The position numbers and the translations under genes are program-made. Below, one piece after another: positions 1 through 7,133 of a DNA stretch of 43,694 nucleotides. Origin of the DNA: Clostridia bacterium (GTDB lineage Bacteria; Bacillota; Clostridia; Oscillospirales; CAG-272); NCBI GenBank assembly GCA_017481265.1, contig JAFUPK010000001.1, forward strand, positions 1 to 43,694, read 5' to 3'. The notes under the pieces were generated by a model. That model saw nothing but the letters and a program-made list of their open reading frames with translations. It made no database searches and was not told the origin of the DNA. Each line of letters opens with the position of its first letter. Within the stretch, counting starts at the first letter, position 1.

Positions 1-190
1 CCGGTGAGCTTTTACCTCGCCTTTCCATCTGTACCGGCTGAAAAGATCAGCTTAGGTAGGCTATTTCTGTTGCACTTTCCCGGGAGTCGCCTCCGGCGGA
101 CGTTATCCGTTATCCTGCCCTGCGGAGCCCGGACTTTCCTCGCATCGGTACCTTTCGGCATTCCGATACGCGGCAGTCCCACCTGCTCGG
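1..190 (-). ncRNA. rnpB: RNase P RNA, 5' part (cut by window edge)
   Basis: This is the catalytic RNA of RNase P, which removes 5' leaders from tRNA precursors. Read on the minus strand it contains the nearly invariant conserved 5' segment GAGGAAAGTCCGGGCTCC (about 142-125), followed by AGGGCAG, a helix with a CCGGAGG-type arm, the conserved GTGCAACAGAAA element and a GAGGTAAAAGCTC segment that matches the GGTAAGAG region of the bacterial RNA. The 3' half lies outside the window beyond base 1, so only about 190 nt are seen. The 5' end is placed from the promoter immediately upstream and is accurate to a few bases. The short reading frames that overlap it on both strands are not genes. Confidence 0.95.
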
Positions 191-195
191 CTATG

Positions 196-224
196 ATTAT
201 ACACGAAAGTGCGGCTTTTGTCAA
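196..224 (-). promoter_or_regulatory. SigA promoter of rnpB
   Basis: On the minus strand a perfect TTGACA (224-219), a 17-base spacer and a perfect TATAAT (201-196) lie 6-8 bases before the expected start of RNase P RNA. Full consensus fits a constitutive stable-RNA promoter. Confidence 0.93.
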
Positions 225-275
225 GGGAGGTTTCGTTTTAGTTTCACTTCAGCCTACGGCTGCACAAAAAATATG

Positions 276-335
276 AAACAAACACGTGTCTGCGAAGCAG
301 ACAAAAATCGGACTATTGATTTTTAGTGTTTGTTT
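276..335. repeat. nested inverted repeat between rnpB and the phosphodiesterase gene
   Basis: A perfect 10-bp outer stem, AAACAAACAC (276-285) with GTGTTTGTTT (326-335), encloses two hairpins: GTCTGC-GAA-GCAGAC (288-302) and AAAAATC...GATTTTT (303-309/318-324). The predicted fold is a three-way junction. A further inverted pair, GCGTGAAA (338-345) and TTTCACGC (377-384), lies just after it and could form a long-loop hairpin beyond the phosphodiesterase stop codon. The structure is too elaborate for a simple terminator. It could be a small repetitive element or a 3'-end structure of the leftward transcript. Confidence 0.55.
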
Positions 336-389
336 GCGCGTGAAATCGCTGTAGTTTCGGTTAAAACTATTTGAACTTTCACGCTAGTT

Positions 390-926
390 TTATTTCAGCT
401 TATAATCCATGTAGCACTCAACGGTATTGAGATCGTACCAACGGAGCGTCTTTCCGTCGAAGGTCATGTAGCTGTGGGGAGATGCTTCCTTGGGGATAGA
501 CACACTTCCCGGATTTACGTAGATGTACCCGTCGCGCTTCTCAAGGGCAGGCACGTGGGTGTGTCCGCAGAAGAGCAGATCAAATCCCTCCATAGGAGGT
601 GTCTCTCTGTGACCGTGAGTGAGAAGGATCGTGCGCTTGTCGGTTATGATGGTTGCAAAGGGGCTTTCAACATTAAAGCCGAGAACCATTGAATCTACCT
701 CAGACTCGCAGTTTCCCTTGACAGCGATTATCTTATCCTTCAGGACATTCAAGGTCTCAATGACCGCCTTCGGGTCGTACTCACGGGGGAGATCGTTTCT
801 CGGTCCGTGATACAGAATGTCGCCGAGAAGAATAAGACGGTCGGCAGCCTCAGCCTTGAAGCGGTCAGCCATGAGTCTTGCATAATAAGCGGAGCCGTGT
901 ATGTCCGATGCGATAAACAGTTTCAT
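390..926 (-). CDS. yfcE: YfcE/MJ0936-type metallophosphodiesterase
   Basis: The product is a 178-residue single-domain calcineurin-like phosphoesterase, expected to be a cytoplasmic metal-dependent phosphodiesterase; the natural substrate of this family is unsettled. Visible ligand motifs, in order, are SDIHG (7-11), LGD (34-36), KGNC (70-73), THGH (103-106) and GHTH (121-124). This is the complete YfcE metal-site set, and the length is typical. The ATG is preceded by AAAGGTG 12 bases upstream. It is the last gene of the leftward series, 22 bases after the sugar isomerase-like gene. Family assignment is firm; the biological role is not shown by the sequence. Confidence 0.9.
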   Translation of the reverse strand: MKLFIASDIHGSAYYARLMADRFKAEAADRLILLGDILYHGPRNDLPREYDPKAVIETLNVLKDKIIAVKGNCESEVDSMVLGFNVESPFATIITDKRTILLTHGHRETPPMEGFDLLFCGHTHVPALEKRDGYIYVNPGSVSIPKEASPHSYMTFDGKTLRWYDLNTVECYMDYKLK

Positions 927-948
927 GGTTTTATCAGCACCTTTCTTT

Positions 949-1809
949 TCAGAGTCCGAACTTTGCGATCTTCTCGCGGAGGAAGCCTACTGCCATGGAA
1001 ATATCGGCAATGGGGTCTGCACCGACTTCGCGCTCAATGGTGAGGAAGCCGTCAAAGCCGGTAGACTTAAGTGCGGGAAGGTAAACGTCGAAGTTTACGT
1101 CTCCCTGTCCGAGAGGCATCTCAAGGAACTTATGTCCCATCTCCATCATGGCGGCGTGCTTCTTGGCTTCTTCGTCAAGCTCGATCTTGCCTTCGACCTT
1201 TTTCTTCAGCATGATACCGTCCTTGGCGTGAGTGTGTACTACGTACTTTCCGAGATACTTGAGCGCTTCCTCGGGTCTGTCGTCCTGACACATAACGAGG
1301 TTAGCGGGGTCGAAGTTTACGCGAAGTCCCTGTGCGCCGAGGCTGTCAAGGAAGGGACCGAGAACGCATCCCTTGTCTCCGCCGGTCTCAATAGCGAAGT
1401 ATGCGCCGACGGAGTCTGCATATTCTGCAAGCTCGCGGCAAGCCTCGCGGAGAACTTCGATCTTTGCGGGATCTGTCTCCTCTGCGATGTGACCGATGTG
1501 GGTGGTAACGATACCGCAACCGAGCTCAAGGGACAGATCGAGGACTCTCTTTGATTTGTCGATATAGTGTCTGTTATTTTCGGCATCCTTGAAGCTGTAG
1601 CCGAAGTCGCCGCAGAGAGCAGAGAAAACGATGCCGTTTGACTTTACGATGTCAAGTGTTTCGCGGATCTTTTCCGCGGTCATCTTTTCGGGAGCAAGCT
1701 CGCCGTCTGTAGCGAAAGCCTGGATTCCCGCAACTCCGAGAGATGCCGCCTTTTCGACGCCGCCTCTGAAGCCAAGTCTGAATGATTCTACCATTGCTCC
1801 GATTTTCAT
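949..1809 (-). CDS. sugar phosphate isomerase/epimerase (AP_endonuc_2 TIM barrel)
   Basis: This 286-residue protein belongs to the xylose isomerase-like TIM-barrel family that contains sugar epimerases, inosose isomerases and IolE/IolI-type enzymes. Metal-site motifs visible along the chain are TTHIGH, IETGG, NFDPANL, HTHAKD, GQGDVNF and the final TIERE, giving the Glu/Asp/His/Glu ligand pattern of the family. I chose the ATG at 1809 because AAAGGA lies 9 bases before it. An in-frame ATG at 1827 would add six residues but has no ribosome binding site. The exact sugar substrate cannot be read from the sequence, and no transporter or kinase lies beside it. Confidence 0.85.
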   Translation of the reverse strand: MKIGAMVESFRLGFRGGVEKAASLGVAGIQAFATDGELAPEKMTAEKIRETLDIVKSNGIVFSALCGDFGYSFKDAENNRHYIDKSKRVLDLSLELGCGIVTTHIGHIAEETDPAKIEVLREACRELAEYADSVGAYFAIETGGDKGCVLGPFLDSLGAQGLRVNFDPANLVMCQDDRPEEALKYLGKYVVHTHAKDGIMLKKKVEGKIELDEEAKKHAAMMEMGHKFLEMPLGQGDVNFDVYLPALKSTGFDGFLTIEREVGADPIADISMAVGFLREKIAKFGL

Positions 1810-1843
1810 AATGTTACATCCTTTCATGTTAGAGGAAATATTT

Positions 1844-2806
1844 TTATTTTTGATTCAGCTTCTGTCCGCGGATGTCACGCCCTGTGAAGAGCAGGGGACG
1901 GAACTCGCCGAACAGACGGCTGGTTATACGGTCTGCGTAGCGGCTTCTCAGCTCAGTCTGTGTGAGATTTGTGCTGATAAGCGTTGCACGTCGGCTGTTG
2001 ATACGTGAATTTATGATATTGTATATGCAGGAGACCGTGAACTGATTCGTCATTTCAACACCGAGGTCGTCGATAATAAGAAGGTCGCAGGAGAAGAAGC
2101 GCTCCTCTGCTGTGCTTTCATAGTCTCCGCCGAAGCGTCTCATTTCAAATGCGGAGATAATATCCTGCGCGCTTGCGTATACCACGTCGAAGCCTCGTTC
2201 GATGATGACTCTTGCAACAGCGGTGGAAAGGTGGGTCTTGCCAAGTCCCGTGCCTCCGAGAAGAAGCCACGAATCATCGTTATTACCGGAAAAATTCTCT
2301 GCATAGGAGTGAAGCAGACGAAGGTTCATCTCTGCAGTATGCTTGTCCTTGCCTGCGTAGTAATCAAGTGAGAAATTTTCAAAGCTCTGTCTGTCAAGGA
2401 GTCTGCCGAGTCCCGAGCTCTCAAGTCCAAGCTTCACAAGCTCGCGCTTCATGCAGGCACACATATCTATTCCCACATACCCCGTGTCCGAGCAGGCAGG
2501 GCAGGTGTATTTGATGTCGAGGTAGTCGGCAGGGTAGCCGTTCGATGTGAGTATCTTCGCCTTCAGTGCGCGCAGGCGTTCGTTTTCACTTCTTATTTCA
2601 GCGAGAGTTTCTGCGGTCAGCTCATGGGAAAGGGCGGATGACATGATCTTTGCTCCCGTCATTGAGAGACTTCGCTCCACGGGGATAAGCTCGGGAAGCT
2701 TCACAAAGACCTCCGTTTGTCTTTTTTCATATTCGGCTATGGCGGTGCTTCGTCTTGCGGTAAGACATTCCTTGACGGCGCGAAGGTTTTCCTTACTGTA
2801 AGCCAT
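1844..2806 (-). CDS. dnaI: DnaI/DnaC-type replicative helicase loader
   Basis: This 320-residue AAA+ ATPase is predicted to load the replicative helicase onto DNA. The N-terminal half is helical and ends in a probable zinc site, Cys102-x2-Cys105 ... Cys116-x-Cys118, placed as in the helicase-binding domain of DnaI. The ATPase part has Walker A GGTGLGKT (184-191), Walker B DLLIIDD (241-247) and an ISTN sensor-1 segment near 288. It is immediately downstream of a DnaD-domain gene, the usual Firmicutes primosome pairing. IstB-type transposition helpers share the ATPase core, but the N-terminal domain and the neighbour favour a helicase loader. Confidence 0.88.
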   Translation of the reverse strand: MAYSKENLRAVKECLTARRSTAIAEYEKRQTEVFVKLPELIPVERSLSMTGAKIMSSALSHELTAETLAEIRSENERLRALKAKILTSNGYPADYLDIKYTCPACSDTGYVGIDMCACMKRELVKLGLESSGLGRLLDRQSFENFSLDYYAGKDKHTAEMNLRLLHSYAENFSGNNDDSWLLLGGTGLGKTHLSTAVARVIIERGFDVVYASAQDIISAFEMRRFGGDYESTAEERFFSCDLLIIDDLGVEMTNQFTVSCIYNIINSRINSRRATLISTNLTQTELRSRYADRITSRLFGEFRPLLFTGRDIRGQKLNQK

Positions 2807-2851
2807 ATTATATTGTTCCTTTACTTTAAATTAAGCTGCCTGCGTTTGGGG

Positions 2852-3826
2852 TCAGCTTTCATAGGAGCGCTTCAGCGCCGCATCGAAGAAATCTTCGGTG
2901 TCGAAGCTTGATAATGTGCCGTTTGCTTCGGAAGTCTTCTTTTCGGCTTTTCTTGCGGCGATGCTTTCGTCAACTGCCTCGATGGTGGTGAGACCCGCCT
3001 TGTACCAGTTTTCGAGCACGGCGTTTGCGTAGTCCATGGACGCATCGCCCGTGTTGTTGACGGTAATTTCATAAGCTCGGGTGATGATGTCCTTACCGTA
3101 GCCGTACTTTGTGCCCCAATTGCGGATAAATCTTTCTTCCTTCTCGGTCAGTGCGCGTTTGCCGATACCGAATATCTTGCGCACTGTTTTTTCGGTCTTC
3201 TCGCTTTGAGCCATTGCAGCAAGCTCTTCTTCAAGCTCAGCGTATTCTGTGATACCGCGGTCAAAGAAGGAGAGTGCCATTTTTTCGATGTATCTTACCG
3301 ATTTTTTGCCGATCTCGGCGGCATGGGCGAAGAGCAGCAGTATGTAATCACCCGAAAGAGAAAGGTGGTCAAGAAGTCCGATGATTATGTTGGTCTCTGC
3401 AGTTGTGAATATCTTTCCGATGATATTCTCGCAGGAGTCGATAATCTCTGCGCTGCACTTGTTCTCTTCAAGGAATGCGGCGGTCTCCTCTGTGGTGTAG
3501 CTTGGAAGCTGAGAGGTGCGCTTCTTTTTTTCTTTGACCTTTTCGGGCAGGGGAGCATTGAGTCCTGCATCCTTGGCTTTACGGCTCTTCTTTGATGCAC
3601 AGCGTTCGGAAACGAGAACCCCGCGCTTTTCCCAATTTGAGATAGCATTTATAAATTCGTGCTCATCCGTGCCGATCGCGTTGGCGGCATCGGTAAGGCT
3701 GAATTCGGCATTGGCAAGGGCGTAAAGAAGGACGGCAAGCTCTATGCTGTCGGCATCCTTCAAATGCTCAATGACACTTCCCGGCACCGCAAAGGCGCTG
3801 CGCTTGAATTCGGCTGATACTTTCAT
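2852..3826 (-). CDS. DnaD-domain replication initiation protein
   Basis: This 324-residue protein has a winged-helix-like N-terminus (about 1-80), a basic Lys-rich linker (about 85-105) and two DnaD/DnaB2-type helical domains (about 110-190 and 222-282). The second ends in the family's YxxxVLxxW signature (YANAVLENW). DnaD-family proteins remodel DNA and help recruit helicase and loader at origins and restart sites. The reading frame continues upstream to an ATG at 3940, but those 38 codons look unlike the family and lie in the AT-rich DnaA-box region, so I start at 3826. No good ribosome binding site is visible, so the start is the weak point. It is followed at 45 bases by dnaI. Confidence 0.8.
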   Translation of the reverse strand: MKVSAEFKRSAFAVPGSVIEHLKDADSIELAVLLYALANAEFSLTDAANAIGTDEHEFINAISNWEKRGVLVSERCASKKSRKAKDAGLNAPLPEKVKEKKKRTSQLPSYTTEETAAFLEENKCSAEIIDSCENIIGKIFTTAETNIIIGLLDHLSLSGDYILLLFAHAAEIGKKSVRYIEKMALSFFDRGITEYAELEEELAAMAQSEKTEKTVRKIFGIGKRALTEKEERFIRNWGTKYGYGKDIITRAYEITVNNTGDASMDYANAVLENWYKAGLTTIEAVDESIAARKAEKKTSEANGTLSSFDTEDFFDAALKRSYES

Positions 3827-3877
3827 TTGAAAAATTACGGGAATTATCCCTATTCCTCCGATTTTATGCTGAAAACT

Positions 3878-4105
3878 TGTGGAAAACTCGAAAAAACGCA
3901 TCTGCATTTGCAAAAAATCACTTCGAAATCTGCATAACACTTACTTTTCAACAGGTGGGACATCTCGTTTTGCGAAAACTCGCGAAGTCCTAATAAAATA
4001 AGGGGTATTTTGAAATATTATCGTGAATTTACACCTGCTGTTCGGAGAGACTTTTGAGCGTTTTTCCGAGTTTTCAACACCCTGTTGAAAACTCATGTTG
4101 AAAAA
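3878..4105. promoter_or_regulatory. cluster of DnaA-box-like 9-mers upstream of dnaD/dnaI
   Basis: The gap 3827-4182 has no gene but contains one TTTTCCACA (3886-3878, minus), TTTTCAACA at 3945-3953 and 4071-4079 (plus), and the reverse copies at 4083-4091 and 4096-4104 (minus). Two of these form a perfect inverted pair with 12-bp arms, GAGTTTTCAACA-CCC-TGTTGAAAACTC (4068-4094). The first site is a good match to the DnaA box (TTATNCACA); the others are two-mismatch relatives. Binding by DnaA and control of the dnaD-dnaI transcript are inferences. A minus-strand TATAAT lies at 4125-4120 but has no good -35. Confidence 0.5.
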
Positions 4106-4182
4106 TAGGCAGAAGCAGAATTATATAGCTGTATAAGTTCGGCATTTACCGAGATTCGGCGTTTTTTGAGTAATTTAAATGA

Positions 4183-5301
4183 TTATAGTCCGTTTTTATG
4201 TCGGCTTCCGTCGAGACGTGAGCGTAGCTCGGCGAGATACCCCATGGCGCCCTCGTCGGAAGCGAAGGCATTCATCCTTGAGTCAGCAATGACGCCTTGC
4301 CTATAAAGCGCGGCACCTGCGGCGGCTGTCATGGCTCCGTTGTCTCCGCATAGAGCAAGGGACGGTGCGCACAGCTTGACTCCGAGTCTTAGGCACAGCT
4401 CTTCCGCGGCACCTCTGAGGTGTGAGTTCGCAGCAACTCCGCCTGCAAGAACGATGTGAGTATAATTATTTGAAATAACGGCTTCCTCAAGCTTTGCGCA
4501 TATTCCCTTTACGGTAATGGCAGTGAAGGCGGCGGCTATATCCTCCTTTACATTTAAAGGAAGATCAGCTCCGGTTGCGGCTTCCGACCTTTGAACGGTC
4601 TTGTGTATGTGGTTGATGACGGCTGTTTTAAGTCCGCTGAAAGAAAACTCCAGGGTTCCGTCATTCATGGCAGGCGAGGGGAATTTTATAGCTTTCCAGT
4701 CATCACGTTCAAAGCCTGCAGCGGCAAGTCGGTCCATCGCGGCACCGCCGGGATAGGGCAGACCCATGACGCGTCCGACCTTGTCAAATGCTTCTCCCGC
4801 CGCATCATCGCGGCTGCCGCCGATCTCCGTGAATACGTGATCCTTTACGTCGTAAAATGAGGTGTGTCCTCCGGATACGATAAGAGCAAGAAAAGACTCG
4901 GGAAGCTCGGGATATTCAAGATAAGCTGCCGAAGCATGAGCTTCTATATGATTCACGGGAATAAGAGGCACGTCAAGAGCTGATGCCAGCGCCTTTGCAT
5001 AGCTTACTCCCACAAGGAGAGAGCCGATAAGTCCCGGCGCGAAGGTGACGGCAACTGCATCAATATCGCTGTGAGTGATCCCTGCTTTTTTCATTGCCTC
5101 TGCCGCAACTGCGGATACCTGCTCCGCATGAGCACGGCTTGCGATCTCGGGAACGACTCCGCCGTATTCAGCATGGATAGCGGTCTGTGAAGAAACAATG
5201 TTAGACAAGAGTCTGTATTCGTTTCCGCTTTCTGTGTGATTTACATCAAGGACTGCCGCTGCGGTATCGTCGCAGGAGCTCTCCATTCCGAAGATTATCA
5301 T
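4183..5301 (-). CDS. tsaD: tRNA N6-threonylcarbamoyladenosine transferase TsaD
   Basis: TsaD transfers the threonylcarbamoyl group from the adenylate intermediate to A37 of ANN-decoding tRNAs, together with TsaB and TsaE. The 372-residue product shows the ASKHA-fold signature set: GMESSCDDTA at the N-terminus, the iron-binding HIEAH (His118, His122), the nucleotide-binding SGGHTS (143-148), AGGVAANSHLR and CGDNGAM near the C-terminus. Length is slightly above the usual 335-345 because of an insertion after the SGGHTS region and a C-terminal tail. An AGGGGA sequence precedes the ATG. It follows rimI by 74 bases. TsaB and TsaE, often encoded beside it, are not in this window. Confidence 0.97.
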   Translation of the reverse strand: MIIFGMESSCDDTAAAVLDVNHTESGNEYRLLSNIVSSQTAIHAEYGGVVPEIASRAHAEQVSAVAAEAMKKAGITHSDIDAVAVTFAPGLIGSLLVGVSYAKALASALDVPLIPVNHIEAHASAAYLEYPELPESFLALIVSGGHTSFYDVKDHVFTEIGGSRDDAAGEAFDKVGRVMGLPYPGGAAMDRLAAAGFERDDWKAIKFPSPAMNDGTLEFSFSGLKTAVINHIHKTVQRSEAATGADLPLNVKEDIAAAFTAITVKGICAKLEEAVISNNYTHIVLAGGVAANSHLRGAAEELCLRLGVKLCAPSLALCGDNGAMTAAAGAALYRQGVIADSRMNAFASDEGAMGYLAELRSRLDGSRHKNGL

Positions 5302-5375
5302 TGAACTTCCCCTTATTTTACAGTGGTTATTGCCTTCTCTTTAGTGCTTGCCGGAAAAGAAGGCGCTGCGCGTAG

Positions 5376-5834
5376 TCAAATGTCTAAGTCTATGCGCATC
5401 ATTATCGCGTCCTCGGGGGGATGCTTGTAATAGTTCCGCCTCACGGCATATTTTTGAAATCCCGCCTTTTCGTAGAGGGACTGTGCAGATGTGTTGGACA
5501 GACGTACCTCAAGAAAGAGTGCGGCTACTCTGCGTGCGGTCATCCGGTGTATAAACTCATAAAGGATCGCTGTGCCGATACCCGACTTGCGGTACTGTGG
5601 GAGAACAGCTATGCGAAGAAGCTCACCTTCTCCGGCAGCAAAGCTTCCGATGGCGTATCCGCAAAGCCGTCCTGCTTCATTTTTTGCACAGAGCACGAAT
5701 GCGCTGTCGCAGGCACTGAAATGGGCTATTCCCGAAGAGCTCCATGGGTCGGCAAAGACAGCCTCCTCCGCTTGTGCGATGCTTTCTGCATCCGTCGGAA
5801 GAGCCTCTTTAATATTGTAGAGTATTTTATTCAT
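5376..5834 (-). CDS. rimI: ribosomal-protein-alanine N-acetyltransferase RimI-type GNAT
   Basis: This 152-residue GNAT acetyltransferase is predicted to acetylate the N-terminal alanine of ribosomal protein S18 or similar targets. The acetyl-CoA pyrophosphate loop is visible as LPQYRKSGIG followed by a helix, and the RimI-type LEVRLSNTSAQSLYEKAGF segment is complete. The ATG at 5834 overlaps the stop of the upstream phosphatase gene by 8 bases and has GAGG about 10 bases before it; an in-frame ATG at 5855 would add seven residues but has no site. Adjacency to tsaD is the common Firmicutes arrangement and supports RimI over other GNATs. Confidence 0.9.
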   Translation of the reverse strand: MNKILYNIKEALPTDAESIAQAEEAVFADPWSSSGIAHFSACDSAFVLCAKNEAGRLCGYAIGSFAAGEGELLRIAVLPQYRKSGIGTAILYEFIHRMTARRVAALFLEVRLSNTSAQSLYEKAGFQKYAVRRNYYKHPPEDAIMMRIDLDI

Positions 5835-6324
5835 CCCGGACCTCGGCGTTTCCAAAAGCTACAAGAAGTCCGTTTTCTATTATTTCGAGACACTGCTTGT
5901 ATTCAGCCAAGTCACCGCCGTAGGGATCGGGAATATCCTTTGGCATCACTGCGATCCTCGAAGCGTAGGCGGGATAGCTCATTATGAGTCTCATGGCATG
6001 GGAGGATGTTATGGCAACCACAAGCTCTGAGCTTGCTATGTCGGCTTCGGTAACGGTGTGGGAGTGATGATTTCTGTAGTCCTTTTCACTTGTCGGCAAG
6101 ACGCCTCTTTCCTCAAGTGCAAAAACAGCATTATCCGTGATCGGTGAGCCGTCGGCTGCAAGACCTGCAGAGGACACCTCATATCCAAGGTTCGGGAAAA
6201 GGAAACGGAACAGCGCCTCCGCCATGGGCGATCGGCAGGTGTTTCCCGTGCATACGAACAGTATCTTCTTTCGGCAGAGCTCTTCTGCCTTTTCTTCCAT
6301 CGGTGCTAATACGGTATCGGTCAC
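5827..6324 (-). CDS. low-molecular-weight protein phosphatase (LMW-PTP family)
   Basis: The 165-residue protein has the active-site P-loop CTGNTCRS (25-32) and the general-acid loop DPYGG (133-137), so the catalytic Cys, Arg and Asp are all present. The threonine in CTGNT is the residue that in B. subtilis YwlE favours phosphoarginine, so it may be a protein-arginine phosphatase rather than a tyrosine phosphatase; this is an inference. A GTG start at 6324 is supported by GGAGG six bases before it. It sits between the deaminase gene (14-base gap) and rimI (8-base overlap). Confidence 0.9.
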   Translation of the reverse strand: MTDTVLAPMEEKAEELCRKKILFVCTGNTCRSPMAEALFRFLFPNLGYEVSSAGLAADGSPITDNAVFALEERGVLPTSEKDYRNHHSHTVTEADIASSELVVAITSSHAMRLIMSYPAYASRIAVMPKDIPDPYGGDLAEYKQCLEIIENGLLVAFGNAEVRDE

Positions 6325-6338
6325 AGCTTGCCTCCGTA

Positions 6339-6827
6339 TCAGTAGCCGAACTTTCCGCCAAGGCTGTCGTCGTCGGTGACCCAGTCGGCGACCTCATAGA
6401 CCGTGTAGTTATCCTTGTCCTCGCGGATTATGACGCGCTCTATACCTGCGTTGATGATGAGCTTTTTGCACATCATGCATGAGCAGACGTGGGACATGAT
6501 ACTGCCGTCCTTGGGGCTTGTGCAGCACATATATAACGTGGAGCCCAGCATATTTTCACGGGGAGCTGCGATGATGGCGTTTGCTTCGGCGTGTACCGAA
6601 CGGCACATCTCGTAGCGCTCTCCTCGCGGAATGTTCATTCGCTCGCGCTCACAGATGCCGAGGTCGGTGCAGTTCTTTCTGCCTCGCGGTGCACCGTTAT
6701 ATCCGGTGGATATTATGACATCGTTCTTAACAATGATCGCCCCGAAGCGGCGTCGCATACAGGTGGCTCTCTCAGAGACGGTCTGTGCAATGTCGAGGTA
6801 GTAGTTGTGTTTGGAAACACGTTCCAT
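6339..6827 (-). CDS. dCMP/cytidine deaminase family protein (ComEB-like)
   Basis: This 162-residue zinc deaminase is predicted to convert dCMP to dUMP, feeding thymidylate synthesis. The zinc and catalytic motif VHAEANAI is intact. The second cysteine motif appears as SCMMCKK after an insertion of about ten residues following the LYM strand, a pattern I associate with a Clostridia subfamily rather than with damage. The ATG at 6827 is chosen because GAGGAGG stands just upstream; an in-frame ATG at 6863 lies in the promoter -10 region and is too far up. It is the first gene of the leftward series and has its own promoter. Confidence 0.88.
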   Translation of the reverse strand: MERVSKHNYYLDIAQTVSERATCMRRRFGAIIVKNDVIISTGYNGAPRGRKNCTDLGICERERMNIPRGERYEMCRSVHAEANAIIAAPRENMLGSTLYMCCTSPKDGSIMSHVCSCMMCKKLIINAGIERVIIREDKDNYTVYEVADWVTDDDSLGGKFGY

Positions 6828-6867
6828 GGTATTCCTCCTCGGTATCGAAAAATAGAGTATCATTTAT

Positions 6868-6896
6868 ATTATACTATGTCACGTGACGGAAATCAA
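6868..6896 (-). promoter_or_regulatory. SigA promoter of the leftward deaminase-to-yfcE series
   Basis: On the minus strand TTGATT (6896-6891), a 17-base spacer and TATAAT (6873-6868) stand about 40 bases before the deaminase ATG. It diverges from the infC promoter, whose -35 begins 63 bases away. Confidence 0.8.
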
Positions 6897-6959
6897 GAGG
6901 GAAGCAGGAGAGATTTTTTTGCATAGATAAAAAAAGACCGAAAAAAATCAAAAAAGGTA

Positions 6960-6988
6960 TTGACAAGAGAGAGAAGGGGTGGTATAAT
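6960..6988 (+). promoter_or_regulatory. SigA promoter of the infC-rpmI-rplT series
   Basis: A perfect TTGACA (6960-6965), a 17-base spacer and a perfect TATAAT (6983-6988). Transcription should start near 6995, giving a leader of about 140 bases before infC. Confidence 0.93.
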
Positions 6989-6994
6989 CACAGA

Positions 6995-7118
6995 GTACAA
7001 AGAAGCAGAACAGTTCTCCGTTCTCACCGTGCCGCAAAGCGAGTACGGTCAATACGAAACCGTCAAAGAGGCGGGTGTTGTCGTGCGGGGAGTTTGTTCC
7101 GGCACGTTTTTTAATTAT
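6995..7118 (+). promoter_or_regulatory. infC leader with attenuator (probable L20 leader)
   Basis: The leader ends in an imperfect stem (about 7082-7106, pairing CGTGC with GCACG and continuing with one mismatch and a G-U pair). It is followed by six T residues (7107-7112), so it is a plausible intrinsic terminator right before the infC ribosome binding site. Upstream sequences such as ACGGT...ACCGT (about 7047-7065) could form competing hairpins. In other Firmicutes the operon for IF3, L35 and L20 is controlled by L20 binding its leader and promoting termination. I infer the same here from position and shape, not from a covariance match. Confidence 0.65.
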
Positions 7119-7133
7119 TTGGGGGTGCTTACC

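Noticed and set aside
4-276. 90-codon frame over the left edge
   Set aside because: It covers the RNase P RNA gene and its promoter and shows no protein features.
901-1554. 217-codon plus-strand frame over the isomerase-like gene
   Set aside because: The minus-strand gene has full TIM-barrel metal motifs and a ribosome site; the plus frame has neither.
1844-2806. IstB transposition helper as identity of the AAA+ gene
   Set aside because: There is no IstA-like transposase nearby, and the zinc-bearing N-terminal domain plus the DnaD neighbour fit DnaI.
3827-3940. N-terminal extension of the DnaD-like protein to ATG 3940
   Set aside because: The extra residues are unlike the family and the DNA is AT-rich regulatory sequence with a DnaA box.
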